Shown: piece after piece, positions 23,166 to 34,585 of the stretch
How the letters are laid out: every line of letters begins with the position of its first letter
Numbering within the stretch: position 1 is the stretch's first letter
Made by a program: the position numbers and the translations under genes
The notes under the pieces: model-generated
Told to the model about the DNA's origin: nothing
Database searches by the model: none
What the model saw: the letters and a program-made list of their open reading frames with translations, nothing else
From: Pelodera strongyloides
Taxonomy: Eukaryota; Nematoda; Chromadorea; Rhabditida; Rhabditidae
Length of the DNA: 64,000 bases
Direction: 5' to 3'
Assembly: GCA_036852015.1 (NCBI GenBank)
Contig: JAANDG010000203.1
Span: forward strand, 62,001-126,000

Positions 23166-24562
23166 TTAAACGACAACTTCTTGTGATGTTGATTGATTCT
23201 TTTGCCTTTCCTCATCTTCAAACTCCTTCCGATACTGTTCTTCTAACTTGGCCCAGGGATTCTGTGTCATTCGAGGCATCACGTAGTCCTTAGGATTGAA
23301 AGAATCGCTCTGAAAATTTTGGATCATTTGAAAAAAAAACTGACAACCTTGCAGCCACAGAAAAGCTAAACCACATACAAGTCTTCCTTGAGAAAGCTTG
23401 CAATTATGAAGTACACACATACACCGTAAGATGACGAAGAATAAATCAAACTCACCGACTGTGTCCCATGTGATGTACCTCCTCTGCCACCCCGATAGCC
23501 GCCTGATGAATTGCCTCTGAAGCCTCCTGGTGGAGGACCCCAATTACCACGAACTCGTTGATTTCCACGATCTAAAATTAAAATTTACTCGGATCTAGAC
23601 AGAATAAAGCAAACATGTGGTCCGAGTTGTGCACCCAACCAAATGCGGACGATTAAAGCGATCGCGAAATCCTCAAGTGCGCAAAAAGTTCCGCGAATTG
23701 AGCAAGAGTGTGTAAGCCTGCGCAGCATATCTCAAAACTGAAAAGCGCGCGCGCGTCTAAAGTGTTGGTGCTTGCTGACCGGTAAACCACGGTAGCATAG
23801 TAGCATACGGTGGCATCTTCTGCTAAATGATGCGTAAACTACGTTAGCATGTTATACTAATTGAACGAAAACTAAAGGACTTACCTCCCCACGAACCGAC
23901 GGGAGGACCACCACGACTAAACTGGCCACCACCTCGGGGACCGCCTCTATATGGGGCGAAATTCCCTCTATTCCCGCTACCATGGAAATTTCCTCGAGGC
24001 GCTTGTCCCTGGTTATAAGGGGCAAAACGACCACCTAAACAGAAAGCTTCAATATACGAGAAGATAAAGCATCACACCGGTGTTAGAGCGCAATGAAAAC
24101 CAGGGTTAAAGTCAAGGCGTAAATGGTACCTTATTGTCAACGGTGCGTACCGGTGAGATCTGAGCCAAACCGGGGGTAGTTCGTGCATGATTTCACTGAC
24201 TATTCATGCTCAGGACCAAATGAGAATATAGAAAACTTGCCTCCAGGACTCGGTTGAGCAGGAGTATAAGGTGCCGAGAAAGGACTGCTCCAGTCCGGTC
24301 CTCCGCCTGCTCCTCTACCCCGTCCTCGGGCATTCCAACCTGAGCAAAGACAAATATACTTATTAAAGTGTCATCTACGTGGCCCATGTTGAGCCTTAGC
24401 ATAATCCACATCATAAAGCACATATTCAGTTGGGTGTCTGTGAATAACCGGCATTAATATTAATGAGGATATTGAAACTAAACAAAACAACATACCTCCA
24501 AATCCACGACCTCCTCGACCACGCTCCGGACCAGGACACATATCTGGGTCGTTATAGCTCAT
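23166..24562 (-). CDS. RGG/Gly-rich protein with MPLKIP (TTDN1)-like C-terminus, 191 aa
   Basis: Five minus-strand exons join in one frame: 24562-24496, 24339-24241, 24034-23885, 23571-23456, 23309-23166. The first ~145 residues are Gly/Arg/Pro-rich with RGG and RGRG motifs, Trp and Tyr scattered between them, as in RNA-binding low-complexity proteins. The C-terminal exon has SFNPKDYVMPRMTQNPWAKL at ~150-169 and then a charged tail ending EVVV. That segment resembles, from memory, the conserved YFKPSMLEDPW-type block of MPLKIP/TTDN1, a small Gly-rich protein linked to non-photosensitive trichothiodystrophy and implicated in lariat debranching. This assignment rests on that motif and the overall layout only. 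The exon 2 donor at 24240-24239 is GC rather than GT. The gene is divergent from mpc-1 with 575 bp between start codons. Confidence 0.75.
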
Positions 24563-25137
24563 TCTGAAAGGAAGTTAATCTAAAAAAAAAAGTATTAGAC
24601 GCGCTAAAAGAAATCGATGTAACACGAATAGTCAGACTATCTGAATCATTTGTTTAGCATAAACAAAGATAGCGCAGCAATAAATCTAACAAAAATGACC
24701 ATTTTACGACGGAAAAGTGGTGCGAAAATACGGCTTCGCATGCAAATTGCGGAAAAAATACAGTAGATACGCCTTTAACGTCGGCTGTTAATTACCGTAC
24801 TGTAATTCGTTGTGAGACTATCTATACTCGATTTCCAGAGAATCGAGCGAAAAATTTTGCAAAGAAGCAATGCAAAGAAGCAGCAGAAGCAGCATAGCAA
24901 ATGTGCAAGAACGAACACGGACCCTAATATCTTCTAATTCTTGATAATTTCATACTAATCTTTTCCAAGCTTGTTCTCTGTGTTCCTCTTGAAATCGTTT
25001 TACACGACGGTCTTTCGCGATGCCCATAGCTAGTGTTTGTTACTGTTTGTGCTAATAGTTTCGGTTTCCTCCGCTTTTTTCCGGTGCATGTTTAAGTAAA
25101 CCAGTTTCAGATCGGCGTATCTCCTTCGTTAATCAAT
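24563..25137. promoter_or_regulatory. Shared divergent upstream region
   Basis: 575 bp separates the two start codons of the MPLKIP-like gene (-) and mpc-1 (+). I see no coding exon here and no TATA-like element I would defend. A bidirectional promoter is an inference from the layout. Confidence 0.4.
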
Positions 25138-25991
25138 ATGTCAAAAGCCATCTCTGTTGCGCGCAACTATTTTAGCAAGCACAGTGCTAAGGAATGGAAG
25201 GACTACTTCCTATCGACCCATTTCTGGGGACCGGTCGCGAACTGGGGACTCCCATTGGCTGCATTGGCTGATCTGAAGGTAGTCTTTTGGTCTTGCTTAT
25301 ATGGATATTTAGAAATTCCACTGATGCCACGAACTACAAAAAGAACGAACAAGTGAATGATTAAGATTGGTATTACGGCGTTACGGCTCTCCGCTTCAAC
25401 TAAATGGTCATATGCAGAGGTTTCGTTTTTGAACACCAGTTTGCTCCTTACAAGGCTTACAAACATGTCTAATGCCGTAACTTTGCTTCATAGTGTGAAA
25501 AATTGCAATTTCAGAAAGATCCCGAAATGATTTCTCCAAATATGACCACAGCTCTGCTGATCTACTCGTCGGTGTTCATGCGTTTTGCGTGGCACGTTCA
25601 ACCTCGCAACATGTTGCTTTTTGCCTGTCACGTGACGAACTTCACCGCTCAAACTGGCCAGGTAGGGTACATAATACATTATAGTAGTAAACCTGTAAAC
25701 ATCAAAAAGATTATTAGGTTATTGTTGCATATAGTAGGTTATTATTTTGTCGAAATCACCGTTTGTGTTGCAAAGCGACTAAATGGCATTGGCAGTGAAT
25801 GGATGTGAAATTAGCACATGAGCATATAACAATGTCCAAGCTTTTCTAAAGACTTCTGTATTACACATAATGTTTTTCAGATGGGAAGGTATATCAACCA
25901 TACCTTCTTGCACGTTGTGGAGGACCCTGTTATAAAACATGTGAGAGAAGAGGAGGAAGAAATAGAGGAAGTTCATCAACACGAACTTTGA
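25138..25991 (+). CDS. mpc-1: Mitochondrial pyruvate carrier 1, 132 aa
   Basis: The exons 25138-25278, 25515-25661 and 25881-25991 join in frame. The protein is an inner-mitochondrial-membrane subunit that forms the pyruvate importer with MPC2. The family core is clear: [20 protein letters not shown] (20-39), then [23 protein letters not shown] and [16 protein letters not shown], matching the MPC1 pattern of three membrane segments. An MPC2 partner is not in the window. A highly acidic tail after ~115 ([15 protein letters not shown]) is longer than in the ~109-residue vertebrate protein. A TTTCAG at 25105-25110 upstream of the ATG could be a leader splice site. Head-to-head placement with the MPLKIP-like gene suggests a shared promoter region. 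Confidence 0.95.
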
Positions 25992-26602
25992 ATGAGTGGT
26001 CTGTGGTCGCGTCTCATCGAGGGTGATAAGCATAAGCATGCTCGTGTTTAAAGCGATATGGTATGTGGTTTTGAAACGTATTCACTTTATTACCTTTTCC
26101 CCCAGTCCCCACGTATTATGGGCAAACGTTGTATTAATTTGTCACAGAATGGACTGTAAATAGCATAAATACATGGGGATGAAAATGTGCATACCCGGTA
26201 TACAGTATAATTTTCGCAGACCACATCGAATATCGCTTTTGGGCTGTTCACGGAAACGGTTTCCGGTAGACTTCCGGCTACAAACAGGCTGATAGTTCTT
26301 ATCAATATACCGTAGTGGTTATGGTTATTACAAGTTACATATTAGTAAATGTTTCTTTTTGGTGTTCAGTTATTAGTGTAACGCAACTAGAGAATTGACA
26401 CTATTCATATGTTGTCCATACTTCACAATTTCTTCACATATTTCAGCAGTTTTGTTTCCTGTTTATCTAGTTACTTATTTGATGTTTGTATGTAGATCGA
26501 TTCTAGGTTGTGATTTGCGTATAGTATCTCTTTATTCGTTATTCCGAGACTACATTTGGCGCATGAACTTTATAGTTATGTATGATGTGAGTTACTGTAT
26601 CC

Positions 26603-26783
26603 AAGCGATATAACACCCGGTTTTTATTCGCATGTTTTACAACTGCACTCGTGTGTATTTATGTTGAGTGGGCTCTAATTTGTGGCGCTTTTTTATTCTA
26701 TCATACTCATTTGCGTATAATACATGACAATGCAGTTGTTCAATATACATTTCAAAAACCGGATTTATACCACTTTATTAAGG
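26603..26783. mobile_element. TAAAGCG-family MITE
   Basis: AAGCGATATAACACCCGGTTTTTATTCGCATG at the left is mirrored by ATACATTTCAAAAACCGGATTTATACCACTTTA at the right. An inner CATACTCATTTGCGTATAATA matches the inner part of related copies. Confidence 0.7.
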
Positions 26784-27269
26784 TGAAAAGTTATAGGGGT
26801 CAAATAGTATTTTGTTCCAAATTATTGCCATAAACTAATGAAGTTAAGAATTACTATCCTGCAGTGCTTTTCTTTTTTTATTCCTTTAGTCATTGCTGGT
26901 ATGCCTTATTATTTCGACCGGTGTGTTTCGTATACTAGAATAAAGATTGTATTATTTGTTCAAAGTAACATTTGCCTGTTTCGGGTCAATCATGATTCCG
27001 TGGTGTGATCGTATAAAGAAAACGTTCGATTTGTTATCTGAAATTATGTGTTTGAGAGAGAAGTGGAGAGAGTTAGAGAGAGAGAAGGGAATTGAAAAGG
27101 GAACGAGAAGGGAAAGATATTGAGCAGCGGAGAGCAAGGGAGATAGTTTTTGTAAAGATTGAAATGTCTCCGATCTGTGGGAAATAAATAAATTTCGACT
27201 AGCAAGGGGACTTTGAATGAATTGTTTATTGTGAACAGGAAATGAATTTCTTACGAGCAATGTACTACT

Positions 27270-27447
27270 TTTAAAGCATTATTGTACCTAGTTTGTGAAA
27301 TTTGCACGTGCTGTGCATATCATGTGATATCATACGCACACTTGGTGCCGTTCCGGCACTAAATTTGCATATGATATGTTGAGATACGTTTCACAAACTA
27401 GGTATCAACGATACGTTTCACAAACTAGGTACAATGATGCTTTAAAG
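27270..27447. mobile_element. MITE, GTACCTAGTTTGTGAAA family
   Basis: The ends TTTTAAAGCATTATTGTACCTAGTTTGTGAAA and TTTCACAAACTAGGTACAATGATGCTTTAAA are inverted. The right arm carries a tandem doubling of the CGATACGTTTCACAAACTAGGTA unit. A related copy is at 29515-29690 and a more decayed one at 35963-36112. Confidence 0.85.
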
Positions 27448-28007
27448 AAACGGTGCCAATGTAGAGCTCACCCAAAAAGGCTACTATATATAAATGAACT
27501 ATCGCGGAATATTTCAGGTTTATCCATAGTACATTGAGGAACAGAACCCACAGGACCCCATTGTCATTAGAGGTGGAGTTTGTAGGTAGGCGACCTGAAT
27601 TATTTGGACTATAGAGTAGATGAATACGTGTACATCATATGAGATTGGATACTGTAAACAACGTTAACGAGGTTAAAGCAGTATGACAGCCGTTTTTTGA
27701 TCGGATTTTGGATAACTACACCCCATGCATCATATGCAAACGGGAATGCAATAAAAAGTCGAATTTATAGATATGGTTTATGTAAAGCTTGCAGGGAAAG
27801 GAACATTTCCCTGGAAAGAACACTTTTTCTAGAAAAAAGATGCTCTTAGTTAGTACTGTATATGTACTATACCTATACAGTAAACAGTAAACATACCCCT
27901 CCACATGCATGGGGTAGCTATCATTTGAGGAGATCTGGGTTGTGAATCGCGGTATCTTAGGCTTAGGGTTACCTTTTAAGTTAACTTCTTTTACCATCAA
28001 TAAACTG

Positions 28008-28188
28008 TTATAATAAACATACGCCTCCACATGGTGTGGCCATCATTGGAGGTGAGTTGGGTATAGGGAAAGTGTAGTAAGGTGGAGGAGACATAACACT
28101 TTGCATAGAATTGTACCCTCTGTATCCATAGCCGTAGCCCATTCCCATTCCGTAGCCGCTAAATCCGCCACAGCGCTTGGAGCGAATG
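28008..28188 (-). CDS. Terminal exon of a small Gly/Tyr/Pro-rich protein
   Basis: A minus-strand exon opens after AAATTTCAG and reads SKRCGGFSGYGMGMGYGYRG, then a Pro/Tyr/Met-rich stretch (MSPPPYYTF, SPPMMATPCGG), and stops at 28008-28010. A GTATGT donor at 28022 could splice it onward instead. Low complexity, two Cys and a preceding KR suggest a small secreted nematode peptide precursor or structural protein, but I do not recognise the family and found no signal-peptide exon. Its 3' half is duplicated ~130 bp downstream (27890-27950). Confidence 0.45.
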
Positions 28189-28191
28189 CTG

Positions 28192-28335
28192 AAATTTAAA
28201 GCGGTATGGTGCGTGGTTTATGGAGAGTAAATTGAATGATGTGTTCTCATTTACTACGCAAAGAGAAAGCGGACAGACACACAACAGAACTAATGACTTC
28301 ACAAACCTGCTTCACAAACCACGAGCTATACCCCT
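28192..28335. mobile_element. TAAAGCG-family MITE abutting a splice acceptor
   Basis: TTTAAAGCGGTATGGTGCGTGGTTT at the left is mirrored by TTCACAAACCACGAGCTATACC at the right. On the minus strand the element's last bases (AAATTTCAG) form the acceptor of the exon ending at 28188. Confidence 0.6.
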
Positions 28336-29514
28336 ATGTCGTAGTGACATCTAACACCCCTAATTGTAAGTATCGTCGTTTACTTTTGAAATAGGGTATT
28401 GATGTTTGCCTATTTTTTGTCCGAAACGCTAACCATAAAAACATACAAGATCAGGTGAATCTAATGGTCTAGTTAGCTTTAGATAGATTAAACATTACCC
28501 AATATCAGCATTTGTAATGTCCAGAATAAGTACAGTAAGAAATAATAATTGTAGTAACATTGATATCGTTCGTCAATTTAAGTTGAACATTTTCCTCTTA
28601 TTTATAACCCAATTCAGAGAAATATAATAACAACGTAGTTAAATATTTCCATTTCTCCTTTGAAACCAGCTTTTTGATGTAAAAACTGTAACACAGTGAG
28701 CACTTATGTATCCCTCCGCATAAATACCCAAAAAAGTTGGAATTGAGTAAGGAGGAGAGGGGGAAAAAGGCATAGGATACTTACTGAATCAGAGTTTCTA
28801 TTAAGTTTTGTAATATTCCAAATATTTACCGTGATAGTATCGAGGTATACTATTGATATCCTATTCCTATATGCATTCATATAGAAATGTTAGATAGACG
28901 ATTTCAAGGCGCGGCGGAAAGTCATAATTTGCTGCAAAGTTCAGAAGAAAAGGCACCGAACAAACATATTTTGAACTCGATTAGCAACATAAATAATTTA
29001 TTTAAAATGCTGTGCAAAAAAGGTTGGGAAAACTTTATGATGAACTAGCTTCACTAAATAAGAGAGCTACTATTAATATAAGAAAAGTGCTGGAAACAGA
29101 AAAGATAAAAAATAAAAAAGCGATTGAACGCTAACCCGAGCGAGTAGTACATATACACAAATGAAAAAGCAGAAAAATGTTGAGAATCTGAAAACCCATT
29201 GTATACTGATCAAATGGTGGTTAATTACCTAGTAAATCAATTGGTAAATTGCGCTGCTGTCTTACAATTAGACAAATTACAAATAGGACATAAACTTAGA
29301 CAAGGAAACTATTCGATGCAAATTTACTCGTAAGCAAAAAGCTAAGTAATTATGTAGAGGAGTGCTAATTTTGGTCGAATTTGTTATGCAACTAGAGGAA
29401 AATTGCTAACAGCCGTTTTTGAATGGTGTGTTGAGTGACTACATTCCCATGTCATATGTTGCATGTAATCGATAAAAGAAATTTTTTTTGCATAAAAGTA
29501 CTACAGAGATATAC

Positions 29515-29690
29515 TCCCTTTAAAGCCGTATTGTACCTAGTTTGGGAAATTTGCATAAGATACTCATATCCTATGTATCCTAAAAATTTTGGTGCCCATC
29601 CGAAGCTCCCGACACCAAATTTACGTGGGATACTTAGGATACGCGTATCATATGCAATTCCCCAAAGTAGGTACAAGTTGGGCTTTCCTC
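29515..29690. mobile_element. MITE, GTACCTAGTTTGGGAAA family
   Basis: TTTAAAGCCGTATTGTACCTAGTTTGGGAAATTTGC is mirrored by GCAATTCCCCAAAGTAGGTACAAGTTGGGC. The inner arms share CCTATGTATCCTA / TAGGATACGCG. Confidence 0.8.
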
Positions 29691-29756
29691 CGTTGGGATC
29701 AGAACAACTCGTGGTAGTTAGGACTTGCATGGTCATGGTCTCATCATAGTTGTAAC

Positions 29757-29762
29757 TTTATT
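29757..29762 (-). terminator. poly(A) signal of the coiled-coil gene
   Basis: AATAAA on the minus strand lies 14 nt after the TGA stop at 29776. That would be a very short 3' UTR, which is common in nematodes. Confidence 0.5.
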
Positions 29763-29775
29763 CTTATTCCTCTTC

Positions 29776-30878
29776 TCATTTATTCCTGATGAGGATCATC
29801 TGTGGCATCTGTGCTATTCTCTCAGCTCTCAGAGCCGAAAGCCTCCTCTCAAGCTCTGCGCGATCCATCTTCCCTTTACTCACACGTTCGGTTGTACCTG
29901 AAAATGGGATTGATGGCTGAGTGGATAAAGATTACGTCTGTCAATAGTACAACCACAGTTCGGATCTGGCCCGGGGTGCGGAAAAGGTCGTAGCTTCTGG
30001 CTTTTGAAGGAGCGGAAAAGAAAAGAAATTAACCTCTTCTTAACTCCTCTATCTGGTCGTCAAGTCTATCGATTTCTTCTTCGATTTTCGAAACATTTGC
30101 AGCAAAATCTTCGTATCTGAAAGAGTTTCTGCTGTTAGCTTTTCGCTCGCATATGGCGCACTCTCACATCGTTGCCGCCCAGGGCTCAATGACCTTTTTT
30201 TAGCATGGCGACAAGTCTCTTATTCGTTTGCCTTTTTTTGAATAGGACTTCGGCTCCTCTAATAATGAAATATTTATGTTCTCCTTCGAGAATAACAACA
30301 AAGTAGAGAGTAGGAATGACGGAGTCGTAAACAAAAAAACCTTTGCGAGTGGGTATTCAACCGTGAGAAGTTGGCCTTCCTAGTACTTTCCTAGGGAACA
30401 ATCTAGGCTATTGTGAAATGTATGCGTGCAAGGGGGCCGGATCCGTGTTACTTGTTTGGTGCAAGCCTAGGCTGAGCTTAGTCTTTGGGCACCAACCAAT
30501 TTACTAATATTCACTAGCTAGTTGTTTTTGTTAGTGTAGACAAAGAACATCCCAAATGGGTTCGGCTTTCCAGTAAACCAGTAAACGGTAACGACACACC
30601 TATATAGAGAATTAAACTACGTGATGGCTCCGTGATAAACTTTTCTTTCCCTCGGAATAAGAAATAATGCTAGCCCAAAAGGCGAAAAGAATTTGTTGCA
30701 CATGTTTGGGAATCTCAAAAACGTACTTGTCAACGATTTCCTTGAACGGCTCGTATCTGGCACTGAGCTGGGCGGCCTCGTCACTGTCCAAGGTGTGGAT
30801 CAGCTCCTCGGCTTCATGTATGGCAATCCCGACTTCTTTCATAAAATCATCAGAAAATGGCTCGACGGGAGAAGTCAT
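29776..30878 (-). CDS. Small coiled-coil protein, 118 aa, not recognised
   Basis: Three minus-strand exons, 30878-30727, 30116-30034 and 29897-29776, join in frame to a TGA followed by AATAAA. The protein is soluble and mostly helical. Residues 1-50 are acidic (MTSPVEPFSDDFMKEVG, EAEELIHTLDSDEAAQL). Residues ~52-80 form a heptad-like coiled coil (NVSKIEEEIDRLDDQIEELR), and ~92-105 form a second one (RAELERRLSALRAERI). No signal peptide or catalytic motif is visible. Size and pattern fit small structural subunits of trafficking complexes (BLOC-1 or BORC style), but I see no signature that fixes the family. A tRNA-like SINE remnant lies in its second intron. Confidence 0.75.
29911..29990 (+). 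repeat. tRNA-like SINE remnant
   Basis: TTGATGGCTGAGTGGATAAAG resembles a box A, and AGTTCGGATCTGG ~45 nt later a weak box B. No cloverleaf can be drawn. The start resembles the SINE-like head at 46775. Confidence 0.35.
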
Positions 30879-31471
30879 TGCACTGAAAAATTAACACTGA
30901 ACATTCGATGGTCAACAAAAAAAGTGAGATAAACAGAAAAAAGTGTTAAATGATAGTCCTCTACGAGACACACATAGACGATATTGCATAAAGATGTTAT
31001 GAACATATATGCACAGTTCGAATCTTCTCTTCTACGGACGAATTTCGCCTCTCGGTAGCGAGAGGCAACTTCTATGCGGTGTCCTTGTGCGCTGCAGTTT
31101 ATGCCCTGTTATTTGGCATTCTCGAATTGTTTCATCGTTTCTTTCAGCGTGGTGCTCTTTCTAATTGTAACCAGAAACATTTATTTGTCAAGAAGAAGAA
31201 AAAACAAGCACAATCAAAATAGTGAGATATACTGAGATAAGACGATCGGGTATGAGCGTGGATGACAAGTTAATTTGTGTTTACTATCTTCATATAGACA
31301 ATGCCTGAAACCTATACTTGGATTTGCAAACTTATGTAAAGGAATGCGAGAAAATGACAGCACATACATGCTTTGAAACTTTGGGCGTTTGTACATATGA
31401 ACTACAGATGTATGTGACTACATAAGTATAGACTATATGTGTAGCGTATGTTAACACACCAGCACACAAAT

Positions 31472-31968
31472 CCAGAAATAAGCCGTAGAGATAATTGTTG
31501 CCAGACATGGAAAGTCTATAATAAGAGCATATGAGATGAGTGTGCATATAGGAGTGAATACGTAGTTCTGCATATATACATATAGAACATATACATACGT
31601 GAATATGATCGCATGAATATAGACCAGAAATAAGTTGGAGAGCTAATTGTTGCCAAACACTGAAACTCAACTCTACAATAAGAGCATATATGATATGAGT
31701 ATGACCACACAAATGACCTATTGATGTAAGGGAATGAGTGCATAAGATGATACATCAAGATCAAGGCACGTACAAGCACGCCCAGAAATAAGTTGGAGAG
31801 CTAATTGTTGCCAAACGCTGAAACTCATCTCTACAATAAGAGCATGATATGAGTATGACCACACAAATGACCTATTGACGTGAGGGAATGAGTGCATACG
31901 GAGATATGAGCGTACGTACGCGGCCTATGACCAGAAATAAGTCGGAGAGCTAATTGTTGCCAGACGCA
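31472..31968. repeat. Tandem array, ~150-bp units, about four copies
   Basis: CCAGAAATAAG...GAGAGCTAATTGTTGCCA(A/G)AC starts at 31472, 31624, 31782 and 31931, spacings 152, 158 and 149. Units 2 and 3 are the closest pair. Unit 4 is only a start. It is not coding. Confidence 0.9.
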
Positions 31969-33542
31969 TTCGGCTGGAAATCTTCAATACACGGGGAGTC
32001 ATATTTCACTCCCCAAGCAGTTGGGACCCTGGGACAAAGCAAAAAACAAGAGGGCGGGACTTATTTTTTTGGGGTCTTTAGAAGTTTAATCTGAACTCTG
32101 GTTTAAAGTAGATTTAAATCTTTGATCCCGAGGTAGATGTATACCTTGACTCCGAGCTTCCACGAAAATGCGTGCATGTAACGTAAGGGGATAATAAGGC
32201 CACATCTAAGCGCCTGTAAAGAGGTGGTGACTTGTATCCCCCCTCCCCCCCCCATCAGTTACTTGAACTCTGTATGGGATCGACATTTACATGGATACAT
32301 GTGTTCTTTTTCAAGCTGCGATTATAATAAAAAAAAGGTGAACCACTACAGAAGCAAGTGTTACCAATAACAAGAGATAAGAAACTATGTTAAAGCATAA
32401 TTTGCAACGTCTAGAAATCGGAGGAATATGACATAAGACCCTTTCATGGGGCTGACCTTTTGTTTGTTCTCCACTCGTTCTGCATTCAAAATATCCCATA
32501 TCTGATAGCTGTCTGATTCTAATTCTCCAGAGATTTCAAGGGACATTTATTCAAAATCGGGTCGTCATTTGTCACAAAAGAGCACATAAATTTGGAATAT
32601 AGCCCTAGTTTCGATATAATTGGGCGGAAAGAAAACAGACACACGTTACTTATACACTATTCATATTATAATGAAATATAGATAGACTGTGATAAAATGT
32701 TTAGGTGAAATTGACTGTTGCTAAATAATACAGCGGTGTCATAGCGTTCCTTTGTTCAGCAGTTAAAACACAGATGAAACTCCGCGCCATCGCCGCGCAC
32801 ACAAAGGGTCCGTCTGAGCCGGGCGGCGCGCTCCCTAGCGCTCCAAAGACTAAAACGAGTTTCCTCAGAAATTGTTCTTGCTCTTTGTTTTTGTTTTTGT
32901 CACCTAAAAGTGAGCAAAAATGAAGTCAATGACTTAGCTCAACTTTACAAAAAATTCAAACCCAAAAAGGAGTAAAACGTTTGTGTCGTAGTATAGTATT
33001 GGCACTTATGCGTACTTCCTATGCTTTCCTAGGCGTATTGGCCTCCGCTTTGATGATGCGGAAATTTTATTGGGCGCTTGAATTTTGAAGTGTTAATACA
33101 TTGCGGGCACACTTCGGAACCCTTTAGCTGGGAGTATAGCTTTTAAAAGGCCAAGCACGCGAAAAATTCAATGTGTTAAAATTCTCAAACTATGGCGGTT
33201 ATCGTGGGTGACCCTTGATTTCCTTGGAATTTCTGTATATGTTTCCATTTTCCTAAGGACAAAACTAGGAAAAGACCACGGAGCTTTATTGTTATAATAA
33301 ATCGAAGGAAAAAATAATCAATTGGGAAAACCAACGAAATATAGGTATAATAAATCATGTGGTTTGTAAGCTTTTTCGGGATTGTACTTGAAGTTTGTTC
33401 GGAGAAAAAACTCCGCGTAGTGCTCTTAGTAATGAATTGGGCCTCTTAAATTCTTAGAAAAAAATAGAGGATTATGAATAGTGGCGTCGGTTAGATAAAA
33501 GAAGATATTCAGAGAACAAAGAGCTCTAAATGTGATTCAGCG

Positions 33543-33778
33543 GCTTAGGCTTACAAGGGGTCGGCAACACCGTAAGGTGAACGATTGGAAATCGCACCTC
33601 ATGGGTATGGGTACCTTTTTACCTTAAGCACTACGAGTTCCCATTACCATTCCCAGACGACCACAGAAAATTTTACATATATGTTTTACTCTTATTCACC
33701 ATACTTTCTTTACCCATAAGGTGCGATTTCCAATCGCTCACCTTACGGTGTTGCCGACACCCTTGTTAGGCTTAGGCT
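33543..33778. mobile_element. Palindromic MITE
   Basis: GCTTAGGCTTACAAGGGGTCGGCAACACCGTAAGGTGA and AATCGCACCTCATGGGTATGGG are mirrored by CCCATAAGGTGCGATT and TCACCTTACGGTGTTGCCGACACCC...TTAGGCTTAGGC, around an ~80-bp AT-rich core. Confidence 0.85.
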
Positions 33779-34177
33779 TAGGTCATCAGTAATTCTCAAT
33801 TCATTACAATTCAGTAATATTATATAGGAGTTTCATGTTTCTCGTTATTTTCTTCTATTGTATGTACCTTGTGCTGTATCCTTTAAATGTTTTTTATTAA
33901 AAGTTCTATGACAAACGAATGACAAACTTGTGGTAATAAGTAATAAGTGCTATAATACAAACCACTTAGGGATAGGGATTACTTGCTGAAAACATTGTCA
34001 CACTCTTACTACTGAGCTATCGGCAGTTCTTTGCATTCCCCTTGTTCGCGGTCCCCTCGCGCACATATGGCACACCACGCAACTCTGTATCCCCATGGTG
34101 TATGCAAATATCTGCGCGATACTTGTGTTATGTCTTAGTCTAATTGTATTCATTTGCATGCAGCATATGCAGTTATC

Positions 34178-34585
34178 GAAAGTCCGTTACAATATCCGGC
34201 TCTTATACCGCTTTAAATGCAGCGGTTACCATAGTCTATACCCATAGTACAGCGTAGTGTTTGTGCTTCAACATTTACACCCTCGTAATAAATGAACGAA
34301 AGAGAACGGTATTCGTGCTCTTGCATAATACTCAAACGTACTTTTGACAGGAATACAAATACAAATACAGACAAAGACACGAAAGTCCGTTACAATATCC
34401 GGCTCTTATACCGCTTTAAATGCAGCGGTTACCATAGTCTATACCCATAGTACAGTGTAGTGTTTGTGCTCCAACATTTACACCCTCGTAATAAATAAAC
34501 GAAAGAGAACGGTATTCGTGCTCTTGCATAATACTCAAACGTACTTTTGATAGAAATAAAGATAAGACAAAGTCTACATACTGCA
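34178..34585. repeat. Tandem duplication, 203-bp period
   Basis: GAAAGTCCGTTACAATATCC through CTCAAACGTACTTTTGA is present twice, starting at 34178 and 34381, with only a few substitutions. Each copy includes an ATACCGCTTTAAA end of the TAAAGCG MITE family, so a MITE end was duplicated together with its flank. Confidence 0.9.

Larger units (their letters stand above)
25992..28000. other. Intergenic region with MITEs, no gene seen
   Basis: The stretch holds TAAAGCG-type ends at 26048, a full element at 26603-26783 and a GTACCTAGTTTGTGAAA element at 27270-27447. It also has GA-rich sequence at 27050-27120. Open frames here lack splice context and look spurious. Confidence 0.55.

Noticed and set aside
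26395..26613. Hydrophobic 72-codon frame suggesting a membrane protein
   Set aside because: AT-rich intergenic sequence with no splice sites or start context. Phe/Ile/Leu richness follows from base composition.
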